A DNA stretch of 64,000 bases from Prochlorococcus marinus str. MIT 9401 (GCF_000760095.1 NZ_JNAR01000016.1:62001-126000), one strand, 5' to 3'; counted from the first letter of the stretch, positions 45,134 to 55,142 are shown. Numbers and translations are program-made. The notes: generated by a model not told the origin, from the letters alone.

Positions 45134-45982
45134 ATGTTTGAATTTAGTCAAATCGAGGAACTTGCAAATCAAATAAACTTATCCAGTTTGTATGAAATAG
45201 CTAAGAACTCAGCTCAAATTGGTAATGAAATTCTAAAAAGTAATTACAATAAAATTCAAAAAATATCATCAAAGGGTAGGAAGGGCGATCTAGTAACAAA
45301 TGTAGATTTGGAAGTTGAAAATAAAATAAAAGAATATTTATTAGATGAGACACCAAAAATATCCATTAATGCAGAGGAATCGGGCAAATTAAATAAATCC
45401 TCTGATTTAACATGGTGTATAGACCCATTAGACGGTACAACAAATTATTCCCATGGATATCCTTTTTTTGGAACTTCAATTGGCCTTGTTTATAAAAACA
45501 ATCCAATTTTAGGGGCTATATCAGTACCTTATTTAGATGAATTATATTCAGCTTGTATCGGTTTAGGTTCATTTTGCAATGATAGAGAGCTTAAAGTATC
45601 GAGTCCATCTAAGCTCTCTGATAGTTTACTTGTAACAGGTTTCTCTTACGACAGATTTGAGACAGAGGATAACAATTATGCCGAATTTTGTTACTTGACA
45701 CATAAAACTAGAGGAGTGAGAAGAGGAGGAGCAGCTGCAGTAGATCTTGCATTTGTTGCTGCAGGTAAGGTAGATGGATACTGGGAAAGGGGATTGGAGG
45801 TATGGGACCTAGCGGCCGGTGCTATTATTGTTAAAGAAGCTGGTGGCATTATTTCTGATTATCCATCTGGCGAATTTAATTTAAGTTCTGGGAGAATACT
45901 TGCGTGCTCGCCCAGCCTTGAGAATGAATTAAAAAATGAACTAGATAAAGTTTCTCCATTTAAAAAAAATCTCTATACTTAA
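45134..45982 (+). CDS. inositol monophosphatase family protein (SuhB-like)
   Basis: Mg/Li-type sugar-phosphate phosphatase, 282 aa. Metal-site motifs: NAEESGKL (Glu), CIDPLDGTTNYSHGYPFF (DPLDGTTN), and EVWDLAAGAIIVKEAGG (WDLAAG) near residue 222. Possible substrates are inositol-1-phosphate or histidinol-phosphate; the following gene is hisZ, which makes a histidinol-phosphate phosphatase role worth considering, but nothing in the sequence decides it. 18 nt before hisZ on the same strand. Confidence 0.92.
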   Translation: MFEFSQIEELANQINLSSLYEIAKNSAQIGNEILKSNYNKIQKISSKGRKGDLVTNVDLEVENKIKEYLLDETPKISINAEESGKLNKSSDLTWCIDPLDGTTNYSHGYPFFGTSIGLVYKNNPILGAISVPYLDELYSACIGLGSFCNDRELKVSSPSKLSDSLLVTGFSYDRFETEDNNYAEFCYLTHKTRGVRRGGAAAVDLAFVAAGKVDGYWERGLEVWDLAAGAIIVKEAGGIISDYPSGEFNLSSGRILACSPSLENELKNELDKVSPFKKNLYT

Positions 45983-46000
45983 AATTCGTTAAATATTAAA

Positions 46001-47152
46001 ATGACAGATATAAAGGAAATTAAATTAATCGATGTAAAAAACAACTCTAATATAATAAATAACTTAAATAGTATCTACAAACTATGGGGTTACGAAGAGG
46101 TTTCACCCTCATTTATAAATACTTTAGAGACTATAAAAGGTCGAGGCGTTATTGAAGAAAACCAGGTTGTGGGAATAGTAAGTAATAATTCATTATGTCT
46201 TAGGCCAGAAATGACAACATCTATTGTAAAGTTGTCTTCTACTAGATTAATAAATAAGAAAAGACCTATAAGATTATTTACTAATGGCATGGTCTTTGAT
46301 AAAAAACAAAATAATAAGAATTCATTTAAGTTACAAGAGAAACTCCAGAGTGGAATTGAATTAATTGGATATGATACAAAATACCCAGAAATTGAAGTTA
46401 TTAATATTTTGTTTGATGCAATAGATAATATCAATTTGAAGCATGGTTGTAATTTATTTCTACTTGTGAGCACAACAAAAATAATGGATTTAATCTTAAA
46501 TAAATATAAGAATAATAATTTCGAAGAAATTAAGAAAAGTTTGGTTAATTTTGATCAAGATAATTTATCTAAATTAGGAATTGATGAAGATGATAAATAT
46601 ATTCTTAAAGATCTCTTATTCACAAGAGGAGAACCAACCGCAATATTGCAAAAATTAAAAAATACATACGGCTCTAGTCAAACTTTAGATGACTTAAATT
46701 TTTTATTTGAAACATTGTCAAAAATATCAAACAAATATGATGTTAAATTACAACTTGATCCTACATTTCAACCTCACTTGAATTTATATGAAGGAATAGT
46801 TTTTCAACTAATAGGGGATGACGGTAAAAATAAATGCGTGATAGCAAAAGGCGGAAGATATGATGAGTTAGTAAGGTACTTTAGTCCTAACGAGAAAATT
46901 TTGAATGGTATTGGATTTACAATTTCAATAGATATTTTAAGAAATTTAATTAGGGAAGAAAAGGCAGATAAATCTAAGATTTTATTATTGTTTAAAGATT
47001 CTTATTTGTTGGAAAAAGCTATGAATGAACAAAAAGTACTACAAAAAAGTGGAAATATTGCCGTCTTACATTTAAATCCATGTGATGACTTAGCTAAAGC
47101 CAATCAAATAATGAAAGAAAATAATTGCAATGAGATTTTATGGGTTAAATAA
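46001..47152 (+). CDS. hisZ: ATP phosphoribosyltransferase regulatory subunit HisZ
   Basis: HisRS-like protein without aminoacylation activity that activates short-form HisG, the first enzyme of histidine synthesis. Class II-like fold: LWGYEEVSPSFINTLE, CLRPEMTTSIVKL (motif 2-like), FTNGMVFDK, ELIGYDTKYPEIEVI, and AKGGRYDELVRYFSP (motif 3-like). The length of 383 aa, with the anticodon domain shortened to about 60 residues, and divergence at the histidine-A loops argue for HisZ over HisS. The hisG gene is not in the window. Confidence 0.88.
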   Translation: MTDIKEIKLIDVKNNSNIINNLNSIYKLWGYEEVSPSFINTLETIKGRGVIEENQVVGIVSNNSLCLRPEMTTSIVKLSSTRLINKKRPIRLFTNGMVFDKKQNNKNSFKLQEKLQSGIELIGYDTKYPEIEVINILFDAIDNINLKHGCNLFLLVSTTKIMDLILNKYKNNNFEEIKKSLVNFDQDNLSKLGIDEDDKYILKDLLFTRGEPTAILQKLKNTYGSSQTLDDLNFLFETLSKISNKYDVKLQLDPTFQPHLNLYEGIVFQLIGDDGKNKCVIAKGGRYDELVRYFSPNEKILNGIGFTISIDILRNLIREEKADKSKILLLFKDSYLLEKAMNEQKVLQKSGNIAVLHLNPCDDLAKANQIMKENNCNEILWVK

Positions 47153-47270
47153 TACCTTTTATTAGTTTATTTAAGTTTTAAAATTCATACATTGTTCGGA
47201 CAATACTCCTAATTAAACTTGATTAACTAGTTTTTAAGAAATAAGATTTAATATGTTTGATTTTTTTTAA

Positions 47271-49175
47271 ATGGAAAAAGGCCAAATTCGTATTAATACC
47301 GAAAATATTTTCCCAATTATCAAGAAGGCAGTATGTTCTGACCATGAAATATTTTTAAGAGAGCTTGTAAGTAACGGTGTTGACGCAATAAGTAAACGAA
47401 GGATGGCCTCTATGGCTGGCGATTGCGAAAATACTGAAGAAGCTCAAGTAAAAATATCTATTGACCGTGAGAAAAATACACTAACAATTTCTGATAATGG
47501 AATTGGGATGAATGATGAAGAAATTAAAAAGTACATAAACCAAGTAGCATTCTCGAGCGCAGAAGAATTCCTTACAAAATACAAAAAAGATAATGATGAA
47601 TTTATAGGTCATTTTGGACTTGGTTTTTATTCAAGTTTTATGGTGGCAGAAAGAGTTGATATATTAACTAAATCAGCAATTGGAGAATCAAAATCCTTCA
47701 AATGGTCTTGTGATGGATCACCTAATTTCACTCTAGAAGAATCAGAAAGAGAGACTATTGGTACAGATGTTATACTCCACCTACTTGAAGAAGAAAAAGA
47801 GTTTATTGAACCTGAAAGGATTAAATCACTAATTAAAAAATATTGTGATTTTATGCCAATAGATGTCTTATTAGAAGGTGAGATAATAAATAAAAAAAAT
47901 CCACCTTGGAGAAAACAACCTAGTGAATTAAAAGATGAAGATTATATTGAGTTATATAAATATCTATATCCATTTCAGGGGGATCCTCTGTTATGGATTC
48001 ATCTAAATACTGATTATCCATATGATATACAAGGGATATTATATTTTCCAAAGCTTTTGGGTAGAGCTGATTGGGAAAAGGGAGAAATTAAACTATTTTG
48101 TAATCAAGTATTTGTAAGTGATTCAATTAAAGAGATAGTACCAAAATACCTATTACCTTTAAGAGGAGTTATTGATTCTACAGATATACCTCTAAATGTT
48201 AGTAGAAGTGCATTACAAACAGATAGAAAAGTAAGATCTATATCATCATTTATCTCAAAAAAAATTGCTAATAAACTGAAGGATTTGATAAAAAATACTC
48301 CAGAATTTTATGCAGAAATTTGGGATTCTATCTCTGCTTTTATTAAAATCGGTGCTATCGAAGATGAAAAATTTGCTGATTTAGTAGATAACAGTATTAT
48401 TTTTGAAACAATCATAAATTCTGAGAAAGACGTAACTAAAGATATTGAAAATAAGTCTCTTATCAAATCCAATGATAAATATTTCACGACTCTTGCAAAT
48501 TACAAAGAAAGAAATAAGATAATTGATTCTAAAAAAATAATTTACTGTTCAGATTCGATTGCTCAGTCAAGCGCATTAAATATCTGCTTATCTGATAACA
48601 AAGAAGTTATTAAATCAGATCCTTTAATTGATGCACAATTTCTTCCTTGGTTAGAAAGTAAAAACGAAGATTATCAGTTCCAAAGAGTTGATTCAGAAAT
48701 AAATGAATTAGAAGATAAAGAATCTAAAGAAATTGTAGATAAAGATGGCAAATCAAATACAGAAAATCTTAGAGATACGATTATAAAAGCTCTTAATAAT
48801 GAGAAAGTAACAGTTAAAGTTCAGTCACTTTCAAGTAAAGGTGCACCACCTGCAATGATCTTGCTTCCAGAGCAAATGAGAAGAATTAATGATATGGGTG
48901 CATACATGGAGCAAAAGATGCCTGGATTACCTGAATATCATGTGCTTTTAATTAATAAGGAACATCCTCTTATTGTTGGTCTTAATAAAATTACAAGCAA
49001 TAAAATAATTATTGATAAACAAGATCCTATAGAAAATCCATTGGCATCTAAAATTGCAAATCATGTTTACGATATGGCTAAACTGTCTGTTGGTGGATTA
49101 GATCAAGAACAGATTATTAATTTACAAAATAATAACGCCGAATTAATTTCAGAATTGCTTAATTCAACAAATTGA
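47271..49175 (+). CDS. htpG: Hsp90 chaperone HtpG
   Basis: GHKL ATPase chaperone, 634 aa. N-terminal ATP site: IFLRELVSNGVDAISKRR, LTISDNGIGMNDEEI, and GHFGLGFYSSFMVAERV. Middle domain: LPLNVSRSALQTDRKVRS with the catalytic Arg. C-terminal dimerisation region: RRINDMGAYMEQKMPG. The usual FVERVRALTD-type second helix is weakly conserved, as in other marine cyanobacteria. 118 bp separate it from hisZ. Confidence 0.97.
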   Translation: MEKGQIRINTENIFPIIKKAVCSDHEIFLRELVSNGVDAISKRRMASMAGDCENTEEAQVKISIDREKNTLTISDNGIGMNDEEIKKYINQVAFSSAEEFLTKYKKDNDEFIGHFGLGFYSSFMVAERVDILTKSAIGESKSFKWSCDGSPNFTLEESERETIGTDVILHLLEEEKEFIEPERIKSLIKKYCDFMPIDVLLEGEIINKKNPPWRKQPSELKDEDYIELYKYLYPFQGDPLLWIHLNTDYPYDIQGILYFPKLLGRADWEKGEIKLFCNQVFVSDSIKEIVPKYLLPLRGVIDSTDIPLNVSRSALQTDRKVRSISSFISKKIANKLKDLIKNTPEFYAEIWDSISAFIKIGAIEDEKFADLVDNSIIFETIINSEKDVTKDIENKSLIKSNDKYFTTLANYKERNKIIDSKKIIYCSDSIAQSSALNICLSDNKEVIKSDPLIDAQFLPWLESKNEDYQFQRVDSEINELEDKESKEIVDKDGKSNTENLRDTIIKALNNEKVTVKVQSLSSKGAPPAMILLPEQMRRINDMGAYMEQKMPGLPEYHVLLINKEHPLIVGLNKITSNKIIIDKQDPIENPLASKIANHVYDMAKLSVGGLDQEQIINLQNNNAELISELLNSTN

Positions 49176-49211
49176 GTCGTGTGTTAAAATTTTTACAGAT
49201 ATAAAAAAATT

Positions 49212-49448
49212 ATGTCAAGAGTTTGCGAACTAACTGGAGCTAAAGCTAATAATGGGATGGCAGTAAGTCACTCACATATTCGTACAAAAAAATTGCAACA
49301 AGTAAACCTCCAAAAAAGGAGACTTTGGTGGGAAGAAGGAAAAAAATGGGTAAATATAAAAATTAGTACCAAAGCACTAAAATCTGTACAAAAAGTTGGA
49401 TTAGACAAATTTGCTAAATCAAATGGAGTTGATTTGAAGAAATTCTAA
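49212..49448 (+). CDS. rpmB: 50S ribosomal protein L28
   Basis: [21 protein letters not shown] is the L28 signature, followed by [19 protein letters not shown] and [18 protein letters not shown]. 78 aa, normal. Follows htpG by 36 nt and precedes the peroxiredoxin gene by 5 nt. Confidence 0.98.
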   Translation: MSRVCELTGAKANNGMAVSHSHIRTKKLQQVNLQKRRLWWEEGKKWVNIKISTKALKSVQKVGLDKFAKSNGVDLKKF

Positions 49449-49453
49449 ATTTG

Positions 49454-49987
49454 ATGAGAAATATAGTAGTAAGTATATTAATACCATTCATTGTTTTATT
49501 AAATTGTAATTCCGCTATAGCCTTTGACTTTGCACCTGAAGTTGGGGATATGGCTCCAAACTTTCAATTAACAGGTTTTAATAAAAACATAAAATCAAAA
49601 AAAATATGGGATTTAAATGATTTTCAAGGTAAGTGGCTTGTTATGTATTTTTATCCAAAGGACTTTACAGCAGGTTGCACTCTTGAGGCTAAAGGTTTTT
49701 CTGAATTAAAAAAAGATTTTTCAAAATATAATGCCGAAATTGTTGGGGTTAGCGCTGATAATAAAGATTCTCATGAAAATTTTTGCAGTGAGAAATCCAT
49801 AAATTACACTTTATTGTCTGATCCTGAAGGAATTATTAGCGATAAATATGGTTCTTGGATTCCTCCATTTTCAGATAGAAATACTTTTTTGATTTCTCCA
49901 GAAGGGGAAATTTCTTATAGATGGATAAGTGTTTTACCTATAAATCATGCAAAGGAAGTACTTAATGTACTAAAGAAAAAAATATAA
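49454..49987 (+). CDS. exported peroxiredoxin Q / BCP-type thiol peroxidase
   Basis: Peroxide-reducing thioredoxin-fold protein, 177 aa with a signal peptide (residues 1-22, IVVSILIPFIVLLNCNSAIAF). It therefore acts in the lumen or periplasm, unlike E. coli Bcp. Active site YPKDFTAGCTLEAKGF near residue 75: the peroxidatic Cys is present, with the T-L-E rather than T-T-E context. The second Cys usual five residues later is replaced by Lys/Gly (1-Cys-like spacing), although a Cys occurs further on in ENFCSEKSIN. Start taken at the ATG, with a TTG directly before it. Confidence 0.9.
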   Translation: MRNIVVSILIPFIVLLNCNSAIAFDFAPEVGDMAPNFQLTGFNKNIKSKKIWDLNDFQGKWLVMYFYPKDFTAGCTLEAKGFSELKKDFSKYNAEIVGVSADNKDSHENFCSEKSINYTLLSDPEGIISDKYGSWIPPFSDRNTFLISPEGEISYRWISVLPINHAKEVLNVLKKKI

Positions 49988-49990
49988 ATT

Positions 49991-50293
49991 TTGCACGAAC
50001 TTTCATTTGGAACTTGGTTGATTCATATCTCATCAGTAATAGAATGGATTTTTATCATCTTTGTCATATACAAAATCTCTACATATAAAAAATATAATTT
50101 ATTTTTTTGGTTAAGCCTCGCTATGGTTCCAAACTTAATAGGTGCTATGTGTGCGATCACCTGGCATATCTATGACAACCAAGAAAATCTTTACGGTTTA
50201 GTATCACTTCAAGGAATATTTACATTTATAGGTAATTCAACATTAGCCTTAGCTGCATTAATAATTTTTAAAGGAAAAGAGACTTATGAATGA
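49991..50293 (+). CDS. Ycf49-like DUF2499 membrane protein
   Basis: Small cyanobacteria/plastid membrane protein, 100 aa, with three hydrophobic segments. Family marks: MHELSFGTWLIHISSVIEW, NLIGAMCAITWHIYDN, and LQGIFTFIGNSTLALAALI. Starts with TTG, 3 nt after the peroxiredoxin stop, and overlaps the DUF3593 gene by 8 nt. The two families are regularly neighbours in cyanobacteria, which suggests a joint but unknown role. The Ycf49 link is from memory. Confidence 0.82.
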   Translation: MHELSFGTWLIHISSVIEWIFIIFVIYKISTYKKYNLFFWLSLAMVPNLIGAMCAITWHIYDNQENLYGLVSLQGIFTFIGNSTLALAALIIFKGKETYE

Positions 50294-50621
50294 TTTATTT
50301 TTTAAATTTATAGAAAAATTAGGTTCAATTGATAACACATTATTGTTCGCTGTATCAATAATTCCATATGCAATATTTTTGTTTTACTTATATAAAATCA
50401 AATCTGTTAATATTTTTGTTAAAACAGGATTTTCCTTAACTGTTTTATTTGTATTCATAACTATATTAGTATCTATCTTCACACTAACTTACTATGATAA
50501 AACCCTTGTTGAAGTTGACTTCCTTCATGGCTTTGCAGAGTCTTTCCTAACACTAAGTGATTTTGTTATTTTGTTTGGCTTCATAAAGATTTTAAATAAA
50601 TTAGAAGTAAACAACTCTTAA
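50286..50621 (+). CDS. DUF3593 membrane protein
   Basis: 111 aa, three hydrophobic segments (about residues 17-36, 44-68 and 88-103). Family marks: LLFAVSIIPYAIFLFYLYK, and LVEVDFLHGFAESFLTLSDFVILFGF near the C-terminus. Translationally coupled to the DUF2499 gene (8-nt overlap). Conserved in oxygenic phototrophs, function unknown to me. Next gene is psaK, 66 nt on. Confidence 0.82.
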   Translation: MNDLFFKFIEKLGSIDNTLLFAVSIIPYAIFLFYLYKIKSVNIFVKTGFSLTVLFVFITILVSIFTLTYYDKTLVEVDFLHGFAESFLTLSDFVILFGFIKILNKLEVNNS

Positions 50622-50687
50622 GACCTTTTACAATTTTGTGTTTTTTCGGTAAAAGTATTAGAGAATAAATAAAAATAACCAATTTTT

Positions 50688-50948
50688 ATGCTTACTACAT
50701 TATTTGCAGCTGCAGATCCCGCGACTTTTTCATGGTCTCCAAAATGTGCATTGATAATGATTACTTGTAATGTTATTGCTTATGCAATTGCTAGAGCAAA
50801 TATTCAAAAACCCAACGAAGGCTTTGAAATACCTAATTCAAAATTTTTCGGTGGTTTAAGTCACGCATCAGTTGTAGGTGCTAATTGCCTAGGTCATATT
50901 TTCGGAATTGGAGCAATCTTAGGATTGGCCTCACGAGGTGTTTTATAA
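50688..50948 (+). CDS. psaK: photosystem I reaction centre subunit PsaK
   Basis: Peripheral two-helix PSI subunit that binds chlorophyll and helps connect antenna. 86 aa: short N-terminal leader (LTTLFAAADPATFSWSPK), helix 1 (ALIMITCNVIAYAIAR), stromal loop NIQKPNEGFEIP, and helix 2 in the GANCLGHIFGIGAILGLASRG block, which is the PsaK hallmark. Separate from the genes before it by 66 bp of AT-rich DNA, so probably has its own promoter. Convergent with dxs. Confidence 0.97.
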   Translation: MLTTLFAAADPATFSWSPKCALIMITCNVIAYAIARANIQKPNEGFEIPNSKFFGGLSHASVVGANCLGHIFGIGAILGLASRGVL

Positions 50949-50982
50949 ATATTTATTCATTAAATATTTATTTATTAAATTT

Positions 50983-52872
50983 TTAATTAACTAACTTAAA
51001 TTTCTTAACAATTCTATCTGCCATCTGATCAGGCATAAGTCCTAGTTTTTCTTTACTCTGATCAGGTGAAGCATGATCAACTAAAACATCAGGTATACCT
51101 ATTCTGTAAACTGGAATGTTTATTTCATTATCGTTAAATAATTCAACTATTGCGGAGCCAAATCCACCTATTAAGGTCCCTTCTTCCATTGTTACAACTT
51201 TTTGAATCCTACTTGCTAAAGGCATAATAAGATTTTTATCGAGAGGTTTAACAAATCTTGCATTAACAATAGATGAATTAATGTTCATATTTTTTAAGAT
51301 CTTTGCTGTTTCGATAGCTGATGCGACCATTGAACCATAAGCAATAATTAAAATATCTTCTCCTTCTTCAAGTATTTCAGCTTCGCCTATATTTAATGGT
51401 TCCCAACCCTCATCCATTACAGCCACTCCTAATCCAGAACCTCTTGGTATTCTTAGAGCTGTAGGACCATTATGGTTTATTGAAGTTATTAACATTCTCT
51501 GTAATTCAGACTCATCCTTTGGAGCCATCAATACAAAATTAGGTATTGATCTCATATAACTGATATCGTATTGACCTTGGTGAGTGGGACCGTCAGCTCC
51601 AACTATCCCAGCTCTATCAAGTACGAATGATACAGGTAAATTTTGTATCCCTACATCATGAATTAATTGGTCGAAAGCACGTTGAAGAAAAGTACTATAA
51701 ATAGCTACAACAGGTTTAAGACCATCGCAAGACATTCCTGCCGCGAGAGTAACTGCATGTTGTTCTGCTATTCCTACATCGATATATTGATCAGGGATAT
51801 TTTTTTGCAATATATCTAAACCAGTACCTGTAGCCATTGCAGCTGTAATACCAACGACTTTGCTATCTTGCTCACATATTTTTAATAAGGTTTGACCGAA
51901 TATTTTACTATAACTAACAGGTTTAGGTTTCTTAGATGGAATAGATTTCCCAGTTGTAAGATCAAATGCAGACTGCGCATGATATCCAACCTGATCGGCT
52001 TCTGCGTATGAGTAACCCTTTCCTTTTGTTGTAACAACATGTACAAGTACAGGTCTTTTAAGTTTATGGGCAGCGTTAAATGTCTTAACTAAGTTACCAA
52101 TATCATGACCATCAATTGGACCCATATATGTAAATCCAAGTTCTTCAAAAACAGCTCCAACCTTAGGCACAGAAAGGCGTCTAACGCTTCCTTTAATATT
52201 TTTTAATTCTTCTGGTATATCTTTACCAATTAAGGGAATATTTTTAACACTTTCTTGTACACTATCGGATAAAAATTGTAATGGCGGACTAACTCTTACC
52301 TTATTTAAGTAAGAAGAAAGGGCTCCAACTGGTGGTGAAATAGACATATCATTATCGTTTAATACAACAACTAAAGGAGTATTTGGTAAGTGTCCTGCAT
52401 GATTTATAGCTTCTAATGCCATTCCTCCAGTTAATGCTCCATCTCCAATAACAGCAACACATTTATAATTTTCACCTTTTCTGTCTCTTGCTATTGCCAT
52501 TCCTAAAGCAGCAGAAATAGAAGTGCTTGCATGTCCAGCACCAAAATGATCAAATTTACTTTCACTTCTTTTTAGATATCCAGCTACTCCATTTTGTTGT
52601 CTAAGGGAATCAAATTGACTGAAACGTCCTGTTATTAATTTATGAGGATAACCTTGATGTCCTACATCCCAAACAACTTTGTCGAAATCTAGATCAAGAG
52701 TTTGATATAAAGCCAATGTAAGCTCAACTACACCTAAACCAGGGCCAAGATGTCCACCGCTAGTAGATACTACTTGAAGGTGTCTTTCTCTAATTTGACA
52801 AGCAATTTCCTCTAATTGTGAAACTGTTAAGCCATGAAGTTGATTTGGATGGCTTAACTCACTTAAAAGCAT
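50983..52872 (-). CDS. dxs: 1-deoxy-D-xylulose-5-phosphate synthase
   Basis: First enzyme of the MEP isoprenoid pathway, condensing pyruvate and glyceraldehyde-3-phosphate with thiamine diphosphate. Thiamine motif [23 protein letters not shown] near residue 140, N-terminal [20 protein letters not shown], the [15 protein letters not shown] block near 420, and the transketolase C-terminal domain. 629 aa, complete. Supplies carotenoid, phytol and quinone precursors. Confidence 0.98.
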   Translation of the reverse strand: MLLSELSHPNQLHGLTVSQLEEIACQIRERHLQVVSTSGGHLGPGLGVVELTLALYQTLDLDFDKVVWDVGHQGYPHKLITGRFSQFDSLRQQNGVAGYLKRSESKFDHFGAGHASTSISAALGMAIARDRKGENYKCVAVIGDGALTGGMALEAINHAGHLPNTPLVVVLNDNDMSISPPVGALSSYLNKVRVSPPLQFLSDSVQESVKNIPLIGKDIPEELKNIKGSVRRLSVPKVGAVFEELGFTYMGPIDGHDIGNLVKTFNAAHKLKRPVLVHVVTTKGKGYSYAEADQVGYHAQSAFDLTTGKSIPSKKPKPVSYSKIFGQTLLKICEQDSKVVGITAAMATGTGLDILQKNIPDQYIDVGIAEQHAVTLAAGMSCDGLKPVVAIYSTFLQRAFDQLIHDVGIQNLPVSFVLDRAGIVGADGPTHQGQYDISYMRSIPNFVLMAPKDESELQRMLITSINHNGPTALRIPRGSGLGVAVMDEGWEPLNIGEAEILEEGEDILIIAYGSMVASAIETAKILKNMNINSSIVNARFVKPLDKNLIMPLASRIQKVVTMEEGTLIGGFGSAIVELFNDNEINIPVYRIGIPDVLVDHASPDQSKEKLGLMPDQMADRIVKKFKLVN

Positions 52873-52988
52873 TTAACAAAAATTGGTATCTATCTAATCT
52901 AAAACGTCGAGGTGCAAAATGAGTATTTTTTTGGAAATAGATCATGTAATGTTTTATTAGATTAATAATTAATGCTAAAAATATATAT

Positions 52989-54530
52989 ATGAATGATTAT
53001 TTTGAAAAAATACTTCAAGCTGAAGTCTATGAAGTAGCAAAAAAAACACCCCTAGAAAAAGCTCATAATTTAAGTAATACACTTAATAATGAAGTTTTTC
53101 TAAAAAGAGAAGATCTTCAAGATGTATTTTCATTCAAAGTAAGAGGTGCATATAACAAAATGAGTAAGCTCACCAATTCTCAGCTTTCTCAGGGAGTAAT
53201 TACTTCAAGTGCTGGTAATCATGCTCAAGGTGTTGCTCTTAGTGCTCTCAAGCTAAATTGCCAAGCGACAATATTAATGCCCATTACAACACCACTTGTA
53301 AAAGTTAATGCTGTGAAAAAGTTAAAAGCAAAAGTTATATTATTTGGTGATAATTATGATGAAACATACATAGAAGCTATAAGGATTAGCAAAGAAAGAA
53401 ATTTATGTTTTATTCATCCATTTGATGATCCAGATGTAATAGCAGGGCAAGGAACTATAGCTATTGAACTTGAACAGCAACTAAAGGAAAAACCCTATGC
53501 AATTTATATTGCTGTTGGTGGTGGAGGATTGATATCAGGAATATCCATATATATTAAAAAAGTATGGCCTGAAGTAAAAATAATTGGTGTAGAGCCTAAA
53601 GATGCAGATGCTATGACAAAATCTTTGGAAGAATCAAAAATTGTGGAATTATCTTCAGTTGGTCAATTTGCAGATGGAGTGGCGGTAAAAAAAATTGGGG
53701 AAAATACTTTTGATATTGGCAGAAAATATATAGATAAGATGATTACCGTTAATACTGATGAAATATGTGCAGCTATAAAAGATGTTTTTGAGGATACTAG
53801 ATCAATACTAGAGCCTGCAGGAGCATTATCGATTGCAGGGATGAAAAAAGATATCTTAAATTCGAATCATTCAAATAAAAAAATGGTTGCGATTGCATGT
53901 GGTGCAAATATGAATTTTGAGCGGCTTAGATTTGTCGCAGAAAGAGCAGAACTTGGTGAGTGTAAAGAAGTAATGATGGCTGTTGAAATTCCTGAACGTG
54001 CTGGAAGTTTAATTGATTTTTGTAAGTTACTTGATAATAGAAATTTAACTGAATTTAGCTACAGGATGTCGAACTCTAAGAATGCCCAGATCTTTGTAGG
54101 AGTTCAAGTCTATGGATTAAATGACAAAAAAAATCTTTTAAATGTATTTAGAAATTCGGATTATTCATTTATTGACATAAGTGATGATGAATTATCTAAA
54201 AATCATCTAAGACATATGGTAGGTGGAAGATTACCAAAGAATTTCAAAGAAATGGATAATAGAAACTTTGTTGAGCTTTTATACAGATTTGAGTTTCCTG
54301 AGAGGCCTGGCGCATTAATAAACTTCCTAAATAATATGAAATCAAATTGGTCTATAAGCGTATTTCACTATAGGAATTATGGGGCTGATGTTGGGAAAAT
54401 TGTTATTGGAGTTTTAATCGATAAAAATGAGATTTTAGAATGGAATAAATTCGTAAAAATTCTAGGCTATAAATTTTGGGACGAAACTCAAAACGATACA
54501 TATAGATTATTCCTTGGTGCATCAGGTTAA
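52989..54530 (+). CDS. ilvA: threonine ammonia-lyase (threonine dehydratase), biosynthetic
   Basis: PLP enzyme making 2-oxobutyrate for isoleucine. PLP lysine Lys50 in DVFSFKVRGAYNKM, glycine loop VGGGGLISGI near residue 178, and two C-terminal ACT-like regulatory modules with repeated sequence (EIPERAGSLIDFCKLL and EFPERPGALINFLNNM), the binding sites for isoleucine/valine. 513 aa is the allosteric long form. Pathway partner of ilvE elsewhere in this window. Confidence 0.97.
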   Translation: MNDYFEKILQAEVYEVAKKTPLEKAHNLSNTLNNEVFLKREDLQDVFSFKVRGAYNKMSKLTNSQLSQGVITSSAGNHAQGVALSALKLNCQATILMPITTPLVKVNAVKKLKAKVILFGDNYDETYIEAIRISKERNLCFIHPFDDPDVIAGQGTIAIELEQQLKEKPYAIYIAVGGGGLISGISIYIKKVWPEVKIIGVEPKDADAMTKSLEESKIVELSSVGQFADGVAVKKIGENTFDIGRKYIDKMITVNTDEICAAIKDVFEDTRSILEPAGALSIAGMKKDILNSNHSNKKMVAIACGANMNFERLRFVAERAELGECKEVMMAVEIPERAGSLIDFCKLLDNRNLTEFSYRMSNSKNAQIFVGVQVYGLNDKKNLLNVFRNSDYSFIDISDDELSKNHLRHMVGGRLPKNFKEMDNRNFVELLYRFEFPERPGALINFLNNMKSNWSISVFHYRNYGADVGKIVIGVLIDKNEILEWNKFVKILGYKFWDETQNDTYRLFLGASG

Positions 54531-54560
54531 ATTTAAGGTAAATTAGGAAAGATTTCGGTA

Positions 54561-55103
54561 ATTAAAATCAATCAATCTGATCTAAATACCACGCCAATAT
54601 CTGATATAGATCTAGTTACTAAAGTTGAAGCTGTTCTATATTTGAAAGGCAGACCTATAACAAAAAAGGATCTTTCAGAAATTACTAATTCTGATATTAA
54701 CTCAATAAATGATGCAATTAAAGATCTAAAAGATAAATACTCTAATCCCAGCTCAGCAATTGAAATAAATGAGACAAATAATGGTTATTGTCTTGAACTA
54801 AAATCTAGTCTTAATGATTTTGTCGAGGATTTGCTGCCTTCTGAGTTAAAGACTTCAGAATTAAGAACCCTGGCAACTATTGCAATTAAAAAAAAGATCT
54901 TGCAATCAGATCTTATACTTCTTCGAGGTTCCGGAGCTTATGATCATATTAAAGAACTACTAGAAAAGAAATTTATTGTCAAAAGGAAGCAAAAAGATGG
55001 TAGATCATATTGGTTAACATTATCAGAAAAGTTTTTTCAAACTTTTGCTGTAAGTAATGAATATCTTTCAAATATAGGCAGCCGCAATAATAAGCAGCAA
55101 TAA
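54561..55103 (+). CDS. scpB: segregation and condensation protein ScpB, start codon unclear
   Basis: Winged-helix partner of SMC-ScpA in chromosome condensation. Two wHTH modules: VTKVEAVLYLKGRPITKKDLSEI... and LRTLATIAIKKKILQSDLILLRGSGAYDHIKELLEKKFI, with DGRSYWLTLSEKFFQTFAV. The first conserved helix begins before any ATG, GTG or TTG: the frame is open from the stop at 54534, and the first standard start is the TTG at 54642, which would cut the helix. I place the start at ATT 54561, 9 nt after an AGGAAAG. 180 aa fits ScpB. Function secure, start not. Confidence 0.88.
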   Translation: MKINQSDLNTTPISDIDLVTKVEAVLYLKGRPITKKDLSEITNSDINSINDAIKDLKDKYSNPSSAIEINETNNGYCLELKSSLNDFVEDLLPSELKTSELRTLATIAIKKKILQSDLILLRGSGAYDHIKELLEKKFIVKRKQKDGRSYWLTLSEKFFQTFAVSNEYLSNIGSRNNKQQ

Positions 55104-55142
55104 TAAGTAAATGTTAGAATTACCTTAAATTACGACAAGTTA

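Noticed and set aside
50949-50982. AT-only palindrome between psaK and dxs as a terminator
   Set aside because: The AAATATTT-type repeats are expected by chance in such AT-rich DNA and would give a weak stem.
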